Positions 42,948 through 51,707 of a stretch of 64,000 bases of DNA are shown in pieces. The first letter of the stretch is position 1. Every line of letters begins with the position of its first letter. Under the pieces are notes generated by a model. It ran no database searches and was not told the origin of the DNA. It saw only the letters and a program-made list of their open reading frames with translations. Location: NCBI RefSeq assembly GCF_004614235.1, contig NZ_SPVH01000002.1:682001-746000 (forward strand), read 5' to 3'. The DNA comes from Brevundimonas intermedia. GTDB taxonomy: Bacteria; Pseudomonadota; Alphaproteobacteria; Caulobacterales; Caulobacteraceae. Made by a program: the position numbers and the translations under genes.

Positions 42948-45647
42948 ATGATGAGCCCCGCCGCCGACGACGCCCTGCGTGACGAAGTCCGACTGCTGGG
43001 CGGTCTTCTGGGCGACATCATCCGCGACGAAGGCGGACAGGCCCTGTTCGACCACGTCGAGGCGGTGCGTCAGGCCTCCATCGCCTATCACCGCGACCCG
43101 GCCTCGCATCCCGCCAAGCGGCTGGAGAAGCTGTTGACCGCCATGTCGGTGGATCAGGCGGCCGGGCTGGCGCACGGTTTCGCCCTGTTCTCCCTCCTGG
43201 CCAATATCGCCGAAGACCGCTCGACCCGCAGGCGGGCCCAGAGCCAGGCCGAGGCCGGCGCCCGGCCTGACACCCCCGAAGGCGCGCTGAAGCGGCTGGC
43301 CGATCAGGGCGTGGACCGCGAGGCCGTGCGCGCCCTGCTGGACCAGTCGCTGATCTCGCCCGTCCTGACCGCCCACCCGTCCGAGGTGCGCCGAAAGAGC
43401 GTCATCGACCGGATCGCCGCCATCACCGGCCTGCTGGACGCCTGCGACAAGGCGGGCGACGCGTGCACGCTTGACGCTGTGTCCGAGCCGCTGCGCCGCC
43501 AGATCGTCATCCTGTGGGCCACGCGTCTGGTCCGCACCCAAGGGCTGGTGGTGCAGGACGAGATCGACACCGTCGTCTCCTTCCTGGACCGCATCTTCCT
43601 GCACGTTGCGCCCAAGCAGCTGGCGGCCTGGCGGCGTCTGCTGGACGCCCCGGACCTGAAGCCCTTCATGCGGGTCGGGACCTGGGTCGGCGGCGACCGC
43701 GACGGCAATCCGAACGTGGACGCCACGGTCATGGCCGCCGCCTTCCGCACCCAGGCTCGGGCGGTGCTGACCTTCTATCTGGACGAGATTCACGCCTTGG
43801 GCGCCGAACTCAGCCTCGCCGCCGAACTGGCCCAGGTGTCGCCCGAACTTCAGGCCTTGGCCGACGCCGCACACGACCCCTCGCCTCATCGCGCCGACGA
43901 GCCGTATCGCCGCGCCCTGACCGGGGTCTACGCCCGCCTCGCCGCCACGCACCAGAAGCTGGGCGACGCCCCCGCCCCGCGTCGTCCCGCCGTCGAGGCC
44001 CAGCCCTATCCCGGTCCCGACGCCTTCGAGGCCGACCTAAAGACCCTGCACGACAGCCTGGTCTCGCATCACGGCGGCGTCTTCGCCGACGACCGGCTCA
44101 GCGACCTGATCACGGCGGTCGAGGTGTTCGGCTTCCACATGGCGACCCTGGACATGCGCCAGAACGCCGACGTCCATGAAATTGTCGTCGCCGATCTGCT
44201 CAAGGTCGCCGGCGTCTGCCCTGACTATCTGGCGCTCGACGAGGAGGGGCGACTGAAAGTCCTGGCCGAGGAACTGGCCTCGTCGCGCCTGCTGTTCAGC
44301 CCCTATGCCGACTACGAGGCCGTGACGCTGAAGGAGCGCGCCATCCTTCAGGCGGCGGCGACCGCGCTCGCCGCATTCGGCCCCCAGGCCATCCGCACCC
44401 ATATCGTGTCCAAGACCGACGCGGCCTCGGACCTGCTGGAGGTCTATCTGCTGCTCAAGGAGGTTGGCCTCTATCGCCCTGAAGATCCCGCCGCCTGCCC
44501 GATCCAGGCCGCGCCCCTGTTCGAGACCATCGAGGATCTGCGCGCCGCCCGCCCGACCTTGGAGCGTCTGTTGCAGGAACCGTCCGCCCTCGCCGTCGCC
44601 CAAGCGCGCGGGGTGCAGGAGGTGATGATCGGCTATTCGGACTCGAACAAGGACGGCTCCTACCTGACCTCGGGTTGGGAGCTGCACGAGGCCTCGCGCG
44701 CCCTGGTCGAGGTGACGCAGACGCACGGGCTGAAGCTGCAGCTGTTCCACGGGCGCGGCGGCACGGTCGGGCGGGGCGGCGGCTCGTCCTTCGCCGGCGT
44801 CCTGGCCCAGCCGGAAGGCACGGTCCAGGGCCGCATCCGCACCACCGAACAGGGCGAGGTCATCGCCAACAAATACGGCGAGCCCGAGATCGCCCTGCGC
44901 AATCTGGACGCCCTGACCTGCGGCGCCATGCTGGCCTCGCTGGGCAAGGGGACGGATCACGCCTTCACCGCCGAACACGGCGCCACCCTGTCGGACCTGT
45001 CGGCCCGGTCGATGGCCGCCTATCGCCAGCTGGTCTATGAGACCGACGGCTTCGTCGATTACTACCGCGCCGCCACCCCCATCGCCGAGATCGCCGACCT
45101 GAAGATCGGCTCGCGCCCGTCGTCGCGCACCGCCTCGACGCGGATCGAGGACCTACGCGCCATCCCCTGGGTGTTCAGCTGGTCGCAGAGCCGGGTCATG
45201 CTGCCCGGCTGGTTCGGCTTCGGCTCGGCCGTCCAGGGCCAGGACATGGGCCAGCTGAAGGCGATGGCCGAGGCCTGGCCCTTCTTCAAGACCCTGGTCC
45301 AGAACATGGAGATGGTCATGGCCAAGTCCGACATGACCATCGCCCGCCGCTATGCCACCCTGGTCCCCGACGCCTCTCTGGCGGCCCGCATCTATGGCGA
45401 GATCAAAGAGGAATGGCAGCGCACCCACGACGCCATCCTGGCCATCACCGGCCACGACCAACTGCTGGGCGGCCAACCGGAACTGGACCGGCTGATCCGC
45501 CTGCGCATGCCCTATGTCGAGCCGCTTAACCACGTCCAGATCGAGCTGATCCGCCGCCGCCGCGCCGGCGACGACGACCCCCGCGTCCGCGAGGGCATCC
45601 TTCTGGCCATCAACGGCGTGGCGGCGGGATTGAGGAACAGCGGGTGA
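42948..45647 (+). CDS. ppc: Phosphoenolpyruvate carboxylase
   Basis: 899 residues from ATG 42948 (the next codon is also ATG). It carboxylates PEP to oxaloacetate, replenishing the TCA cycle. Catalytic His lies in TAHPSEVRRKS near residue 137. The GRGGTVGRGGG loop is near 601, TEQGEVI near 639, and FSWSQSRVMLPGWFGFGSA (in parts) near 742-760. The C-terminal tail is GLRNSG instead of the common GLRNTG. Its stop abuts the convergent corA stop without a gap. Confidence 0.96.
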   Translation: MMSPAADDALRDEVRLLGGLLGDIIRDEGGQALFDHVEAVRQASIAYHRDPASHPAKRLEKLLTAMSVDQAAGLAHGFALFSLLANIAEDRSTRRRAQSQAEAGARPDTPEGALKRLADQGVDREAVRALLDQSLISPVLTAHPSEVRRKSVIDRIAAITGLLDACDKAGDACTLDAVSEPLRRQIVILWATRLVRTQGLVVQDEIDTVVSFLDRIFLHVAPKQLAAWRRLLDAPDLKPFMRVGTWVGGDRDGNPNVDATVMAAAFRTQARAVLTFYLDEIHALGAELSLAAELAQVSPELQALADAAHDPSPHRADEPYRRALTGVYARLAATHQKLGDAPAPRRPAVEAQPYPGPDAFEADLKTLHDSLVSHHGGVFADDRLSDLITAVEVFGFHMATLDMRQNADVHEIVVADLLKVAGVCPDYLALDEEGRLKVLAEELASSRLLFSPYADYEAVTLKERAILQAAATALAAFGPQAIRTHIVSKTDAASDLLEVYLLLKEVGLYRPEDPAACPIQAAPLFETIEDLRAARPTLERLLQEPSALAVAQARGVQEVMIGYSDSNKDGSYLTSGWELHEASRALVEVTQTHGLKLQLFHGRGGTVGRGGGSSFAGVLAQPEGTVQGRIRTTEQGEVIANKYGEPEIALRNLDALTCGAMLASLGKGTDHAFTAEHGATLSDLSARSMAAYRQLVYETDGFVDYYRAATPIAEIADLKIGSRPSSRTASTRIEDLRAIPWVFSWSQSRVMLPGWFGFGSAVQGQDMGQLKAMAEAWPFFKTLVQNMEMVMAKSDMTIARRYATLVPDASLAARIYGEIKEEWQRTHDAILAITGHDQLLGGQPELDRLIRLRMPYVEPLNHVQIELIRRRRAGDDDPRVREGILLAINGVAAGLRNSG

Positions 45648-46613
45648 CTACAGCCACTTCGTCCGCTTGAACGTCACATACAGGCCCGCGCAGATGGCGG
45701 CGATGACGCCTAGGACCGCATAGTATCCATATTCCCAGCGCAGCTCGGGCATGTGCTCGAAGTTCATGCCGTAGATGCCGGCGATGGCGGTCGGTACGGC
45801 CAGGATGGCGGCCCAGGCGGCCAGTTTCCGGGTGATCAGGCCTTGGCGTTGCTGCTCCAGCAGGTTGGCGACCTCGAACACCGACGACAGGATGTCGTTC
45901 AGCCCGCCCAGCCGGCTGTTCACCCGTCGCACATGGTCGCTGACATCGCGGAAATAGGGCCTTACGTCCGGGTCGATACAGGGCATGTCCAGCGACTGCA
46001 GACGCCCCAGCACCTCCTCCATCGGCCCCAGGATGCGCCGGAACTTCAGCAGTTCGCGGCGCAGGGTGAACAGGCGCCGGATCTCGACCCGAGACAGGAA
46101 GGCGTCCAGCGTCCGCTGCTCCATCTCCAGCACGCTGTCCTCGGCGTCGTCGACGATGGGAGCATAGGCATCGACGATGAAGTCCAGAATGCCGTGCAGG
46201 ACGAAGTCCGGCCCCTTCTTGAGCTGTAGCGGCGAGGCCTCCAGCTGCGCCCGCAACAGATTGTGCGCCCGCGCCGAGCCGTGGCGGATGCTGACCACGT
46301 GGTCGTCGCCGACGAAGACGTGGGTCTCGCCATAGGCGATGCGATCGTCGATCTTCAACGCCGTGCGGGCGACCACGAACAGTTCGCGGCCATAGACCTC
46401 GACCTTGGGCATCTGGTGCGCGGCAAGGGCGTCCTCGACCGCGAGCGGGTGCAGCTTGAACCGTTCGACCAGGACATCGATCTCGGCGTCCGTCGGATCA
46501 TAGAGCCCGACCCAGACGAACTCTCCCGGTTCGAGCGCCAGCCCCTCGGGCGTCAAAGGCGCCTCGCGCACGCGCTGGCCGTCGCGATAGACGTAGGAGG
46601 CGACGACGGTCAT
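45648..46613 (-). CDS. corA: Magnesium/cobalt transporter CorA family
   Basis: 321 residues from ATG 46613; a longer frame from 46721 adds 36 unlike residues. The large N-terminal cytosolic domain and long alpha-helix lead to two C-terminal membrane segments. The signature YGMNF lies between them, followed by EHMPELRWEYGYY. Mediates Mg2+ or other divalent cation flux. Ends flush with the convergent ppc. Confidence 0.92.
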   Translation of the reverse strand: MTVVASYVYRDGQRVREAPLTPEGLALEPGEFVWVGLYDPTDAEIDVLVERFKLHPLAVEDALAAHQMPKVEVYGRELFVVARTALKIDDRIAYGETHVFVGDDHVVSIRHGSARAHNLLRAQLEASPLQLKKGPDFVLHGILDFIVDAYAPIVDDAEDSVLEMEQRTLDAFLSRVEIRRLFTLRRELLKFRRILGPMEEVLGRLQSLDMPCIDPDVRPYFRDVSDHVRRVNSRLGGLNDILSSVFEVANLLEQQRQGLITRKLAAWAAILAVPTAIAGIYGMNFEHMPELRWEYGYYAVLGVIAAICAGLYVTFKRTKWL

Positions 46614-46672
46614 GCAGGTTCCTGATCTACGCGGGTCTCGACCTGCTCTAGGCCAGCTTTCGCACAAACGAA

Positions 46673-46700
46673 ACGGCCGGCGGATCGCTCCGCCGGCCGT
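46673..46700 (-). terminator. Terminator of the M3 peptidase gene
   Basis: ACGGCCGGCGG / CCGCCGGCCGT around 6 bases; on the minus strand followed by TTTCGTTT. Lies between the M3 peptidase stop and corA start, so it would prevent read-through into corA. Confidence 0.65.
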
Positions 46701-46745
46701 AAAGTTCACGAACGCGCTCAAGTCGCGCGAAGCGCGATAGCGCCT

Positions 46746-48929
46746 CTAGGAGACCGGGAAGCCCCGGACCTTCAGCAGAGCCGCCACGTCCGGGTCGCGA
46801 CCGCGGAAGGCGCGGTAGGCTTCCGCGCGGTCCGTGGTGTTGCCCGGCGCCAGCATGATCGACTTGAAGCGGCCGGCGATGTCCGGGTTGAACACGTCGC
46901 CCGACTCCTCGAAATAGGCCCAGGTGTCGGCGTCCATCGTCTCGGACCACAGGTAGCTGTAGTAGCCCGCCGAATAGCCGTCCGACGTGAACAGGTGATT
47001 GAACTGCGGCAGGCGGTGCCGCATCACGATCTCCTTGGGCATGCCGATCCGCGCCAGGCTGGCCTTTTCGAAGGCGTCGATATCGGTCGGCGGCGTGGCT
47101 TGCGTATGCAGGTCCATGTCGACGATGGCCGAGGACAGATAGCTGACCGTCGCATAGCCCTGGTTGAAGGTGGCGGCGGCCTCGATCTTGTCGACCAGCG
47201 CCTGCGGCATGGCCGCGCCCGTCTGATAGTGTTTCAGATAGCCGTCCAGGATCGGGCGGCTCAGCACCCAGTGCTCGTGCACCTGCGACGGATATTCCAC
47301 GAAGTCGCGCGGCGTATTGCCGAACGACGGATAGGTCACGTTCGACGAATAGTAGTGCAGGGTGTGGCCGAACTCGTGGAACAGGGTCTCGGCGTCGTCC
47401 AGCGAGATCAGAACGGGCTCGCCGGGCTCGGGCTTGGTGAAGTTGTTGTTGTTCGAGCCCAGGATCACCTTGGAGCCATCCAGGGTCGAGAACGACCGGT
47501 AGGTGGTCATCCAGGCGCCCGAACGCTTGCCCGGACGGGCGTAGTCGTCGGTGTAGTACAGGCCGATCAGCTTGCCGGTGGCCTTGTCGTGCAGCTCATA
47601 GACCTCGACGTCCGGCTCGAAGGTCGGGACCGAACCCTTGGGAAGCTTGGTGAACTTGAAGCCGTACAGGCGCTCGGCCATGGCGAAGGAGCCGGCGCGC
47701 ACCGCGTTCAGTTCGAAATAGGGCTTCAGCTGGTTCTGATCCAGGTCGTACTTGGCCTTACGGACCTTCTCGGCGAAGTAGAGGTAGTCCCACGGCTCGA
47801 TATCGAAACCGGCGATCGCCTTCATGTCGGCGACCTCTTCGGCGACGCGGGCCTTGGCCGGCGCCCAGACGCGATCCATCAGGGCCTGGGCCGCTGCCGG
47901 CGTCTTGGCCATGGTGTCCTGCATGCGCAGTTCGGCATGGTTGCGATAGCCCAGCAGCTTGGCGCGCTGGTCACGCAGCTTGACGATCTCGGCGATGGTC
48001 GCGTTGGTGTCGTTGGCGTCGCCGTTGTCGCCGCGGTTGACGAACTTCTTCCAGACCTGTTCGCGCAGCGCCCGATCGTCGGCGAAGGTCAGGAAGGGAT
48101 CCACCGACGAACGCGTGTTCAGGATGGCCCAACCCTGCAGGTTGCGGCTGCGTGCGGCGCCCGCAGCGGCGGCCTTGTTGGAATCGGGCAGGCCCGCCAG
48201 ACCGGCTTCGTTCGGGATCAGGGTCCAGGCGTTCTCGTCGGCGACGACCTTCTGGCCGAAGCGGGTGAAGGCGTTGGACAGGGCGGTGTTGATCCGGCCC
48301 AGCTCGGCCTTGCCGGCCGCGTCCAGATTGGCGCCCGAACGGATGAAGGCGTCGCGGCGACGCTCGGCCAGACGCTTCTGCTGGGCGCTCAGGCCCGCCG
48401 CGTCTGCGGTGTCGGCGACGGTCTTGACCCGCTGGAACAGCTTTTCGTTGAAGGTGATCTCGTCCGAGGCGGCCGACAGGATCGGCGACAGCTCGGTATC
48501 GACGGCGTCATAGGCTTCGCCGCCGATGTTGGAGGTCATCACCCCATAGATGTTGGACGCGCGGTCCAGCGGCTCGCCCGCCAGTTCCAGCGCCGCCATG
48601 GTGTTGGCGAAGGTCGGGGCCTCGGGATTGTTGGCGATGGCGGCGATGTCTGCGCGTTGCAGCTCGATGCCTTCCAGCATGGCTTCGCGCAGCTTGGCCG
48701 GCGTCACCTTGTCGAACGGCGGCACGCCGTCGTAGGAGCCGGTCCAGACCTGCAACAGCTCGGCGCGCGGGGTCTGGGTCGGCAGGACGGCGCGGGCGAT
48801 GCGCGCTTCCTCGGCCAGGCTGGCGGCGGACGGCGCGGCTGCGGACCCGCCAGAGGCGGCCCCCGTCGAGGCGCAGGCCGACAGGGCCATCAGGCTGCCG
48901 CCCGCGATGAGAAGCTGGCGTCTATGCAT
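46746..48929 (-). CDS. dcp: M3-family metallopeptidase (Dcp-like), lipoprotein
   Basis: 727 residues from ATG 48929, with GGAG upstream. A lipoprotein signal (RRQLLIAGGSLMALSAC) makes it membrane-attached, and an Ala/Ser-rich linker follows. The zinc site LFHEFGHTLHYY (HExxH) with a downstream Glu near 30 residues later is clear. Its length and domain order match bacterial peptidyl-dipeptidase Dcp (removes C-terminal dipeptides). Export of Dcp-like enzymes is common in Caulobacterales and Xanthomonadales. Confidence 0.9.
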   Translation of the reverse strand: MHRRQLLIAGGSLMALSACASTGAASGGSAAAPSAASLAEEARIARAVLPTQTPRAELLQVWTGSYDGVPPFDKVTPAKLREAMLEGIELQRADIAAIANNPEAPTFANTMAALELAGEPLDRASNIYGVMTSNIGGEAYDAVDTELSPILSAASDEITFNEKLFQRVKTVADTADAAGLSAQQKRLAERRRDAFIRSGANLDAAGKAELGRINTALSNAFTRFGQKVVADENAWTLIPNEAGLAGLPDSNKAAAAGAARSRNLQGWAILNTRSSVDPFLTFADDRALREQVWKKFVNRGDNGDANDTNATIAEIVKLRDQRAKLLGYRNHAELRMQDTMAKTPAAAQALMDRVWAPAKARVAEEVADMKAIAGFDIEPWDYLYFAEKVRKAKYDLDQNQLKPYFELNAVRAGSFAMAERLYGFKFTKLPKGSVPTFEPDVEVYELHDKATGKLIGLYYTDDYARPGKRSGAWMTTYRSFSTLDGSKVILGSNNNNFTKPEPGEPVLISLDDAETLFHEFGHTLHYYSSNVTYPSFGNTPRDFVEYPSQVHEHWVLSRPILDGYLKHYQTGAAMPQALVDKIEAAATFNQGYATVSYLSSAIVDMDLHTQATPPTDIDAFEKASLARIGMPKEIVMRHRLPQFNHLFTSDGYSAGYYSYLWSETMDADTWAYFEESGDVFNPDIAGRFKSIMLAPGNTTDRAEAYRAFRGRDPDVAALLKVRGFPVS

Positions 48930-49059
48930 GGAATGCTCCGAAAGAAGATCATGATTGCCCACACACTTAGGCGCACCGGACGGCCCCGTCACCTGACAGG
49001 ACGGTAATCTTCTCGGCAATCCGGTTGGATACGTCGTCGCACTGCTCTAAAGCGCGCCC

Positions 49060-49917
49060 ATGGCTATTGGCGTTTTCGACTCCGGCGTGGGCGGTCTGAC
49101 CGTTCACCGCGAACTGACACGGCGTTTCCCCGCGCGGGACTTCATCTATCTGGCCGATCAGGCCCACGCCCCCTATGGCGGGCGCAGCGGCGAGGACATC
49201 GTCGAACTGACCAAGACGGGGTGCGAGCGCCTGTTCGACGCCGGCGCCTCCGTGGTCGTCCTGGCCTGCAATACCGCCAGCGCCATCGCCCTTCGCCGCC
49301 TGCAACAGACCTGGCTGCCGGGCCTACGGGAGCGGCTGGGCCGTCCGGTCAACATCCTGGGCATCATCGTGCCGACCATCGAGGCCGCGACCGGCAAGCC
49401 CTGGAGCTTCGAGGCCGAGCGCCCGCAGGAGGGCGAGAAGGTCGCCTCCATCGCCATCACCGGCGTCTTCTGCACCGCCGCCACCGCGATCAGCCGCGTC
49501 TATGAGATCGAGATCGACAAGCGACGCGAGGACATCGCCGTCTTCTCCGAACCCTGCCCCGGCCTGGCGGGCCTGATCGAGCTGGGCGCCCCTCGCGAAG
49601 AGCTGAAGGTGGTGATCGACGATCACGTCGACGCCCTGCGCCGCCGCATCGGCCGCCATCCTGACAAGGCCATACTGGGCTGCACTCACTACGAGATCGT
49701 CGCCGAACTGTTCGCCCAGGCCCTGCCGGCGGGAACCGCGCTGATCGAACAGCCCAAGGCCGTCGCCGACGCGCTGGAGCGCTATTTCAAGACGCACCCC
49801 GAATACGATCTGGGCGACAGCGGCCGCCGCGATTTCCTGACCACCGGCCAGGCCGGCCCCCAATCGGAGATGGTGTCGCAGTTCTGGGGCGCGCCCCTGA
49901 CCTTCGCCCAGGCCTAG
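49060..49917 (+). CDS. murI: Glutamate racemase
   Basis: 285 residues. It interconverts L- and D-glutamate for peptidoglycan. Two catalytic Cys are present: Cys70 in LACNTAS and the second in GCTHYE near 207. The N-terminus IGVFDSGVGGLTV contains the catalytic-base Asp. The end SEMVSQFWGAPL is typical for alphaproteobacteria. The M3 peptidase start lies on the other strand 130 bp away. Confidence 0.95.
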   Translation: MAIGVFDSGVGGLTVHRELTRRFPARDFIYLADQAHAPYGGRSGEDIVELTKTGCERLFDAGASVVVLACNTASAIALRRLQQTWLPGLRERLGRPVNILGIIVPTIEAATGKPWSFEAERPQEGEKVASIAITGVFCTAATAISRVYEIEIDKRREDIAVFSEPCPGLAGLIELGAPREELKVVIDDHVDALRRRIGRHPDKAILGCTHYEIVAELFAQALPAGTALIEQPKAVADALERYFKTHPEYDLGDSGRRDFLTTGQAGPQSEMVSQFWGAPLTFAQA

Positions 49918-49921
49918 AGGG

Positions 49922-50923
49922 TCAGCAGCCCGGACAATCCGGCAGCGGCTCGTTCTCCAGCTGCAGCGTCGTGTGGCCGATGGCGTAACGTTTCGCCACG
50001 GCCTGGGCCTCGCAAATCAAAGCCGCCGTATCGCGACGGTCGTGCACCAGATGCGCCGTCAGGGCCGTCTCGGTCGTGGACAGGCCCCAGACGTGCAGAT
50101 CATGCACCGCCCGCACGCCCGGCAGGGCGACCAGCGCCTTCTCCAGCGCCGGCACGTCCACGCCCGTCGGCGCGCCGTCCATGGCCAGGTTGACCGAATC
50201 CTTCAGCAGGCCCCAGGTCGACCAGAGGATCACGACCACGATCGCCAGGCTGACCAGGGGATCGACCACCGACCAGCCGGTCAGCATGATCAAGCCCCCC
50301 GCCGCCACCACGCCCAGCGACACCCCGGCGTCGGCCATCATGTGCAGATAGGCGCCGCGCGCATTCAGGTCGTGCTGCGACTTCATGAACAGAAGCGCGG
50401 TGCCCAGGTTGATGACGAAGCCGATGCCCGCCACCGCCATGATGAGGCCCGACCCGACCGGCGCCGGCTCGTTGAAGCGACGCACGGCCTCGAAGGCGAT
50501 GGCCCCGCAGGCGAAGATCAGCAGTAGCGCATTGCCCAGGGCCGCCAGAACCGTGGCCTTGCCGAACCCATAGGTCCGCCGACCGCCCGCCGCCCCATGC
50601 GCCCCGCGCCGCGCCAGCCAGGCCGCGCCGCCCGCCATGGCCAGGCCCAGCACGTCCGACAGATTATGCCCCGCATCGGCCAGCAGCGCCGTGGAATCCG
50701 CGATCAGGCCCGCGCCGAACTCGCACGCCACGAACAGCAGATTGACCACCAGACCGACGGCGTAGCGCCAGTCGCCGGTATCCACCGGGCCGTGGCTGTG
50801 TCCGCCATGCCCGTGACTGTGCCCATGATGGTTGTGCGAATGGCCGTGACCGTGCCCGTGATCCGAGTGCCCGTGATCCGAGTGGTCATGGCCGTGGTCG
50901 GCGTGGTCGTGCGCGGCGTTCAT
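49922..50923 (-). CDS. Cation diffusion facilitator (Zn/Cd/Co exporter, CzcD-like)
   Basis: 333 residues from ATG 50923 (a 50977 start would lie inside the operator). A His/Asp-rich N-terminus of about 40 residues (HDHADHGHDHSDHG-like repeats) likely binds metal. Six membrane segments follow with the family Asp/His pairs (LADAGHNLSDVLGL and HMMADAGVSLGV), and a cytosolic C-terminal domain has the DLHVWGLS end. Exports zinc and related ions from the cytoplasm. A palindrome sits just upstream. Confidence 0.92.
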   Translation of the reverse strand: MNAAHDHADHGHDHSDHGHSDHGHGHGHSHNHHGHSHGHGGHSHGPVDTGDWRYAVGLVVNLLFVACEFGAGLIADSTALLADAGHNLSDVLGLAMAGGAAWLARRGAHGAAGGRRTYGFGKATVLAALGNALLLIFACGAIAFEAVRRFNEPAPVGSGLIMAVAGIGFVINLGTALLFMKSQHDLNARGAYLHMMADAGVSLGVVAAGGLIMLTGWSVVDPLVSLAIVVVILWSTWGLLKDSVNLAMDGAPTGVDVPALEKALVALPGVRAVHDLHVWGLSTTETALTAHLVHDRRDTAALICEAQAVAKRYAIGHTTLQLENEPLPDCPGC

Positions 50924-50963
50924 GGCTCGCCTATACGCCGTTTGGCGCAACAGCCAAGCTGAT

Positions 50964-50992
50964 ACATGATAACGCATTGAATGTTATCATGT
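50964..50992. promoter_or_regulatory. Palindromic operator upstream of the CDF gene
   Basis: ACATGATAAC (50964-50973) and GTTATCATGT (50983-50992) form perfect 10-bp arms 9 bp apart. The half-site GTTATCATGTAAT resembles the Zur consensus GTTATANTATAAC (10 of 13 by eye). A Fur/Zur- or MerR-type metal regulator is the natural candidate; no regulator gene is adjacent. Confidence 0.5.
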
Positions 50993-51001
50993 AATATCGC
51001 C

Positions 51002-51658
51002 TCAGTGCTGATGCATGGCGACGACGAGGCCCAGCGCGATCAGGGCCACGCCCAGCACCGCCCCCTCGTATCTCGCCCACCGTTCCAGCCGCAGGATCGA
51101 GGCGCCGGCGCTGGCCAGGGCCGTGAATGTCGCCATGCCGGCGACGGTGCCGACCGCGAACACTACCGTCAGCATCGCAAGAGCGCCGATGCCCGCCGAG
51201 GCCGAGGACAGATATATGGGCAACAACACTTCGCCCGGCGACACCGCCATCATCGCGATCAGGCCCAGGAAGGCCGCCTTGTCCGATACCGCCGGCTCCG
51301 AGGTTTCCAGGGCGGGACCGCCCGCCACGGCCGGCCGGCGCAAGGTCGCGCGGGCCAGATAGAAGGCGCCGAACAGGAACAGCAGCACCGCCGCCAGATG
51401 CGGCAGCACCCCCTCGATCCACTGATCCAGCGCCAGGCCCGCCGCCACGATCAGGCCGCCGACCACCGCCGTCGTGGCGATATGGGCCAGGCCCGCCGCC
51501 GTCACCGCCATGAGGATTCGCGACGGTCGCCAGCCTTGCGCCCGCCCGACCAGCGTGAAGGGCAGCCAGTGGGTCGGCAGGGCCGCATGCAGAAAGGCCG
51601 CGACGAAGCCGCCCCCCAGCAGGGAAAGCATGACGGACTGTTCGGGACCGGGGGACAT
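51002..51658 (-). CDS. Six-helix membrane protein, metal-export-like (NicO/LysE-type)
   Basis: 218 residues with six predicted membrane segments. The N-terminal half has FLHAALPTHWLPFTLVGRAQGW with a His/Pro/Thr/His pattern, and the second half has AVSPGEVLLPIYLSSA; the overall pattern resembles NicO/RcnA nickel-cobalt exporters or LysE-type exporters. It lies 78 bp upstream of the CDF gene on the same strand, and both have GTTA..TAAC-like palindromes upstream, so a metal role is likely but unproven. Confidence 0.6.
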   Translation of the reverse strand: MSPGPEQSVMLSLLGGGFVAAFLHAALPTHWLPFTLVGRAQGWRPSRILMAVTAAGLAHIATTAVVGGLIVAAGLALDQWIEGVLPHLAAVLLFLFGAFYLARATLRRPAVAGGPALETSEPAVSDKAAFLGLIAMMAVSPGEVLLPIYLSSASAGIGALAMLTVVFAVGTVAGMATFTALASAGASILRLERWARYEGAVLGVALIALGLVVAMHQH

Positions 51659-51675
51659 GACCGGCCCTATAGCGT

Positions 51676-51688
51676 GTTACTTTATAAC
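51676..51688. promoter_or_regulatory. Second GTTA-N5-TAAC operator-like site
   Basis: GTTACTTTATAAC, 17 bp upstream of the ATG of the six-helix membrane protein and downstream of lysA. Same half-sites as the CDF operator, which suggests one metal regulator for both genes. Confidence 0.4.
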
Positions 51689-51707
51689 GGTCGAGAGGGA
51701 TTCTCGC

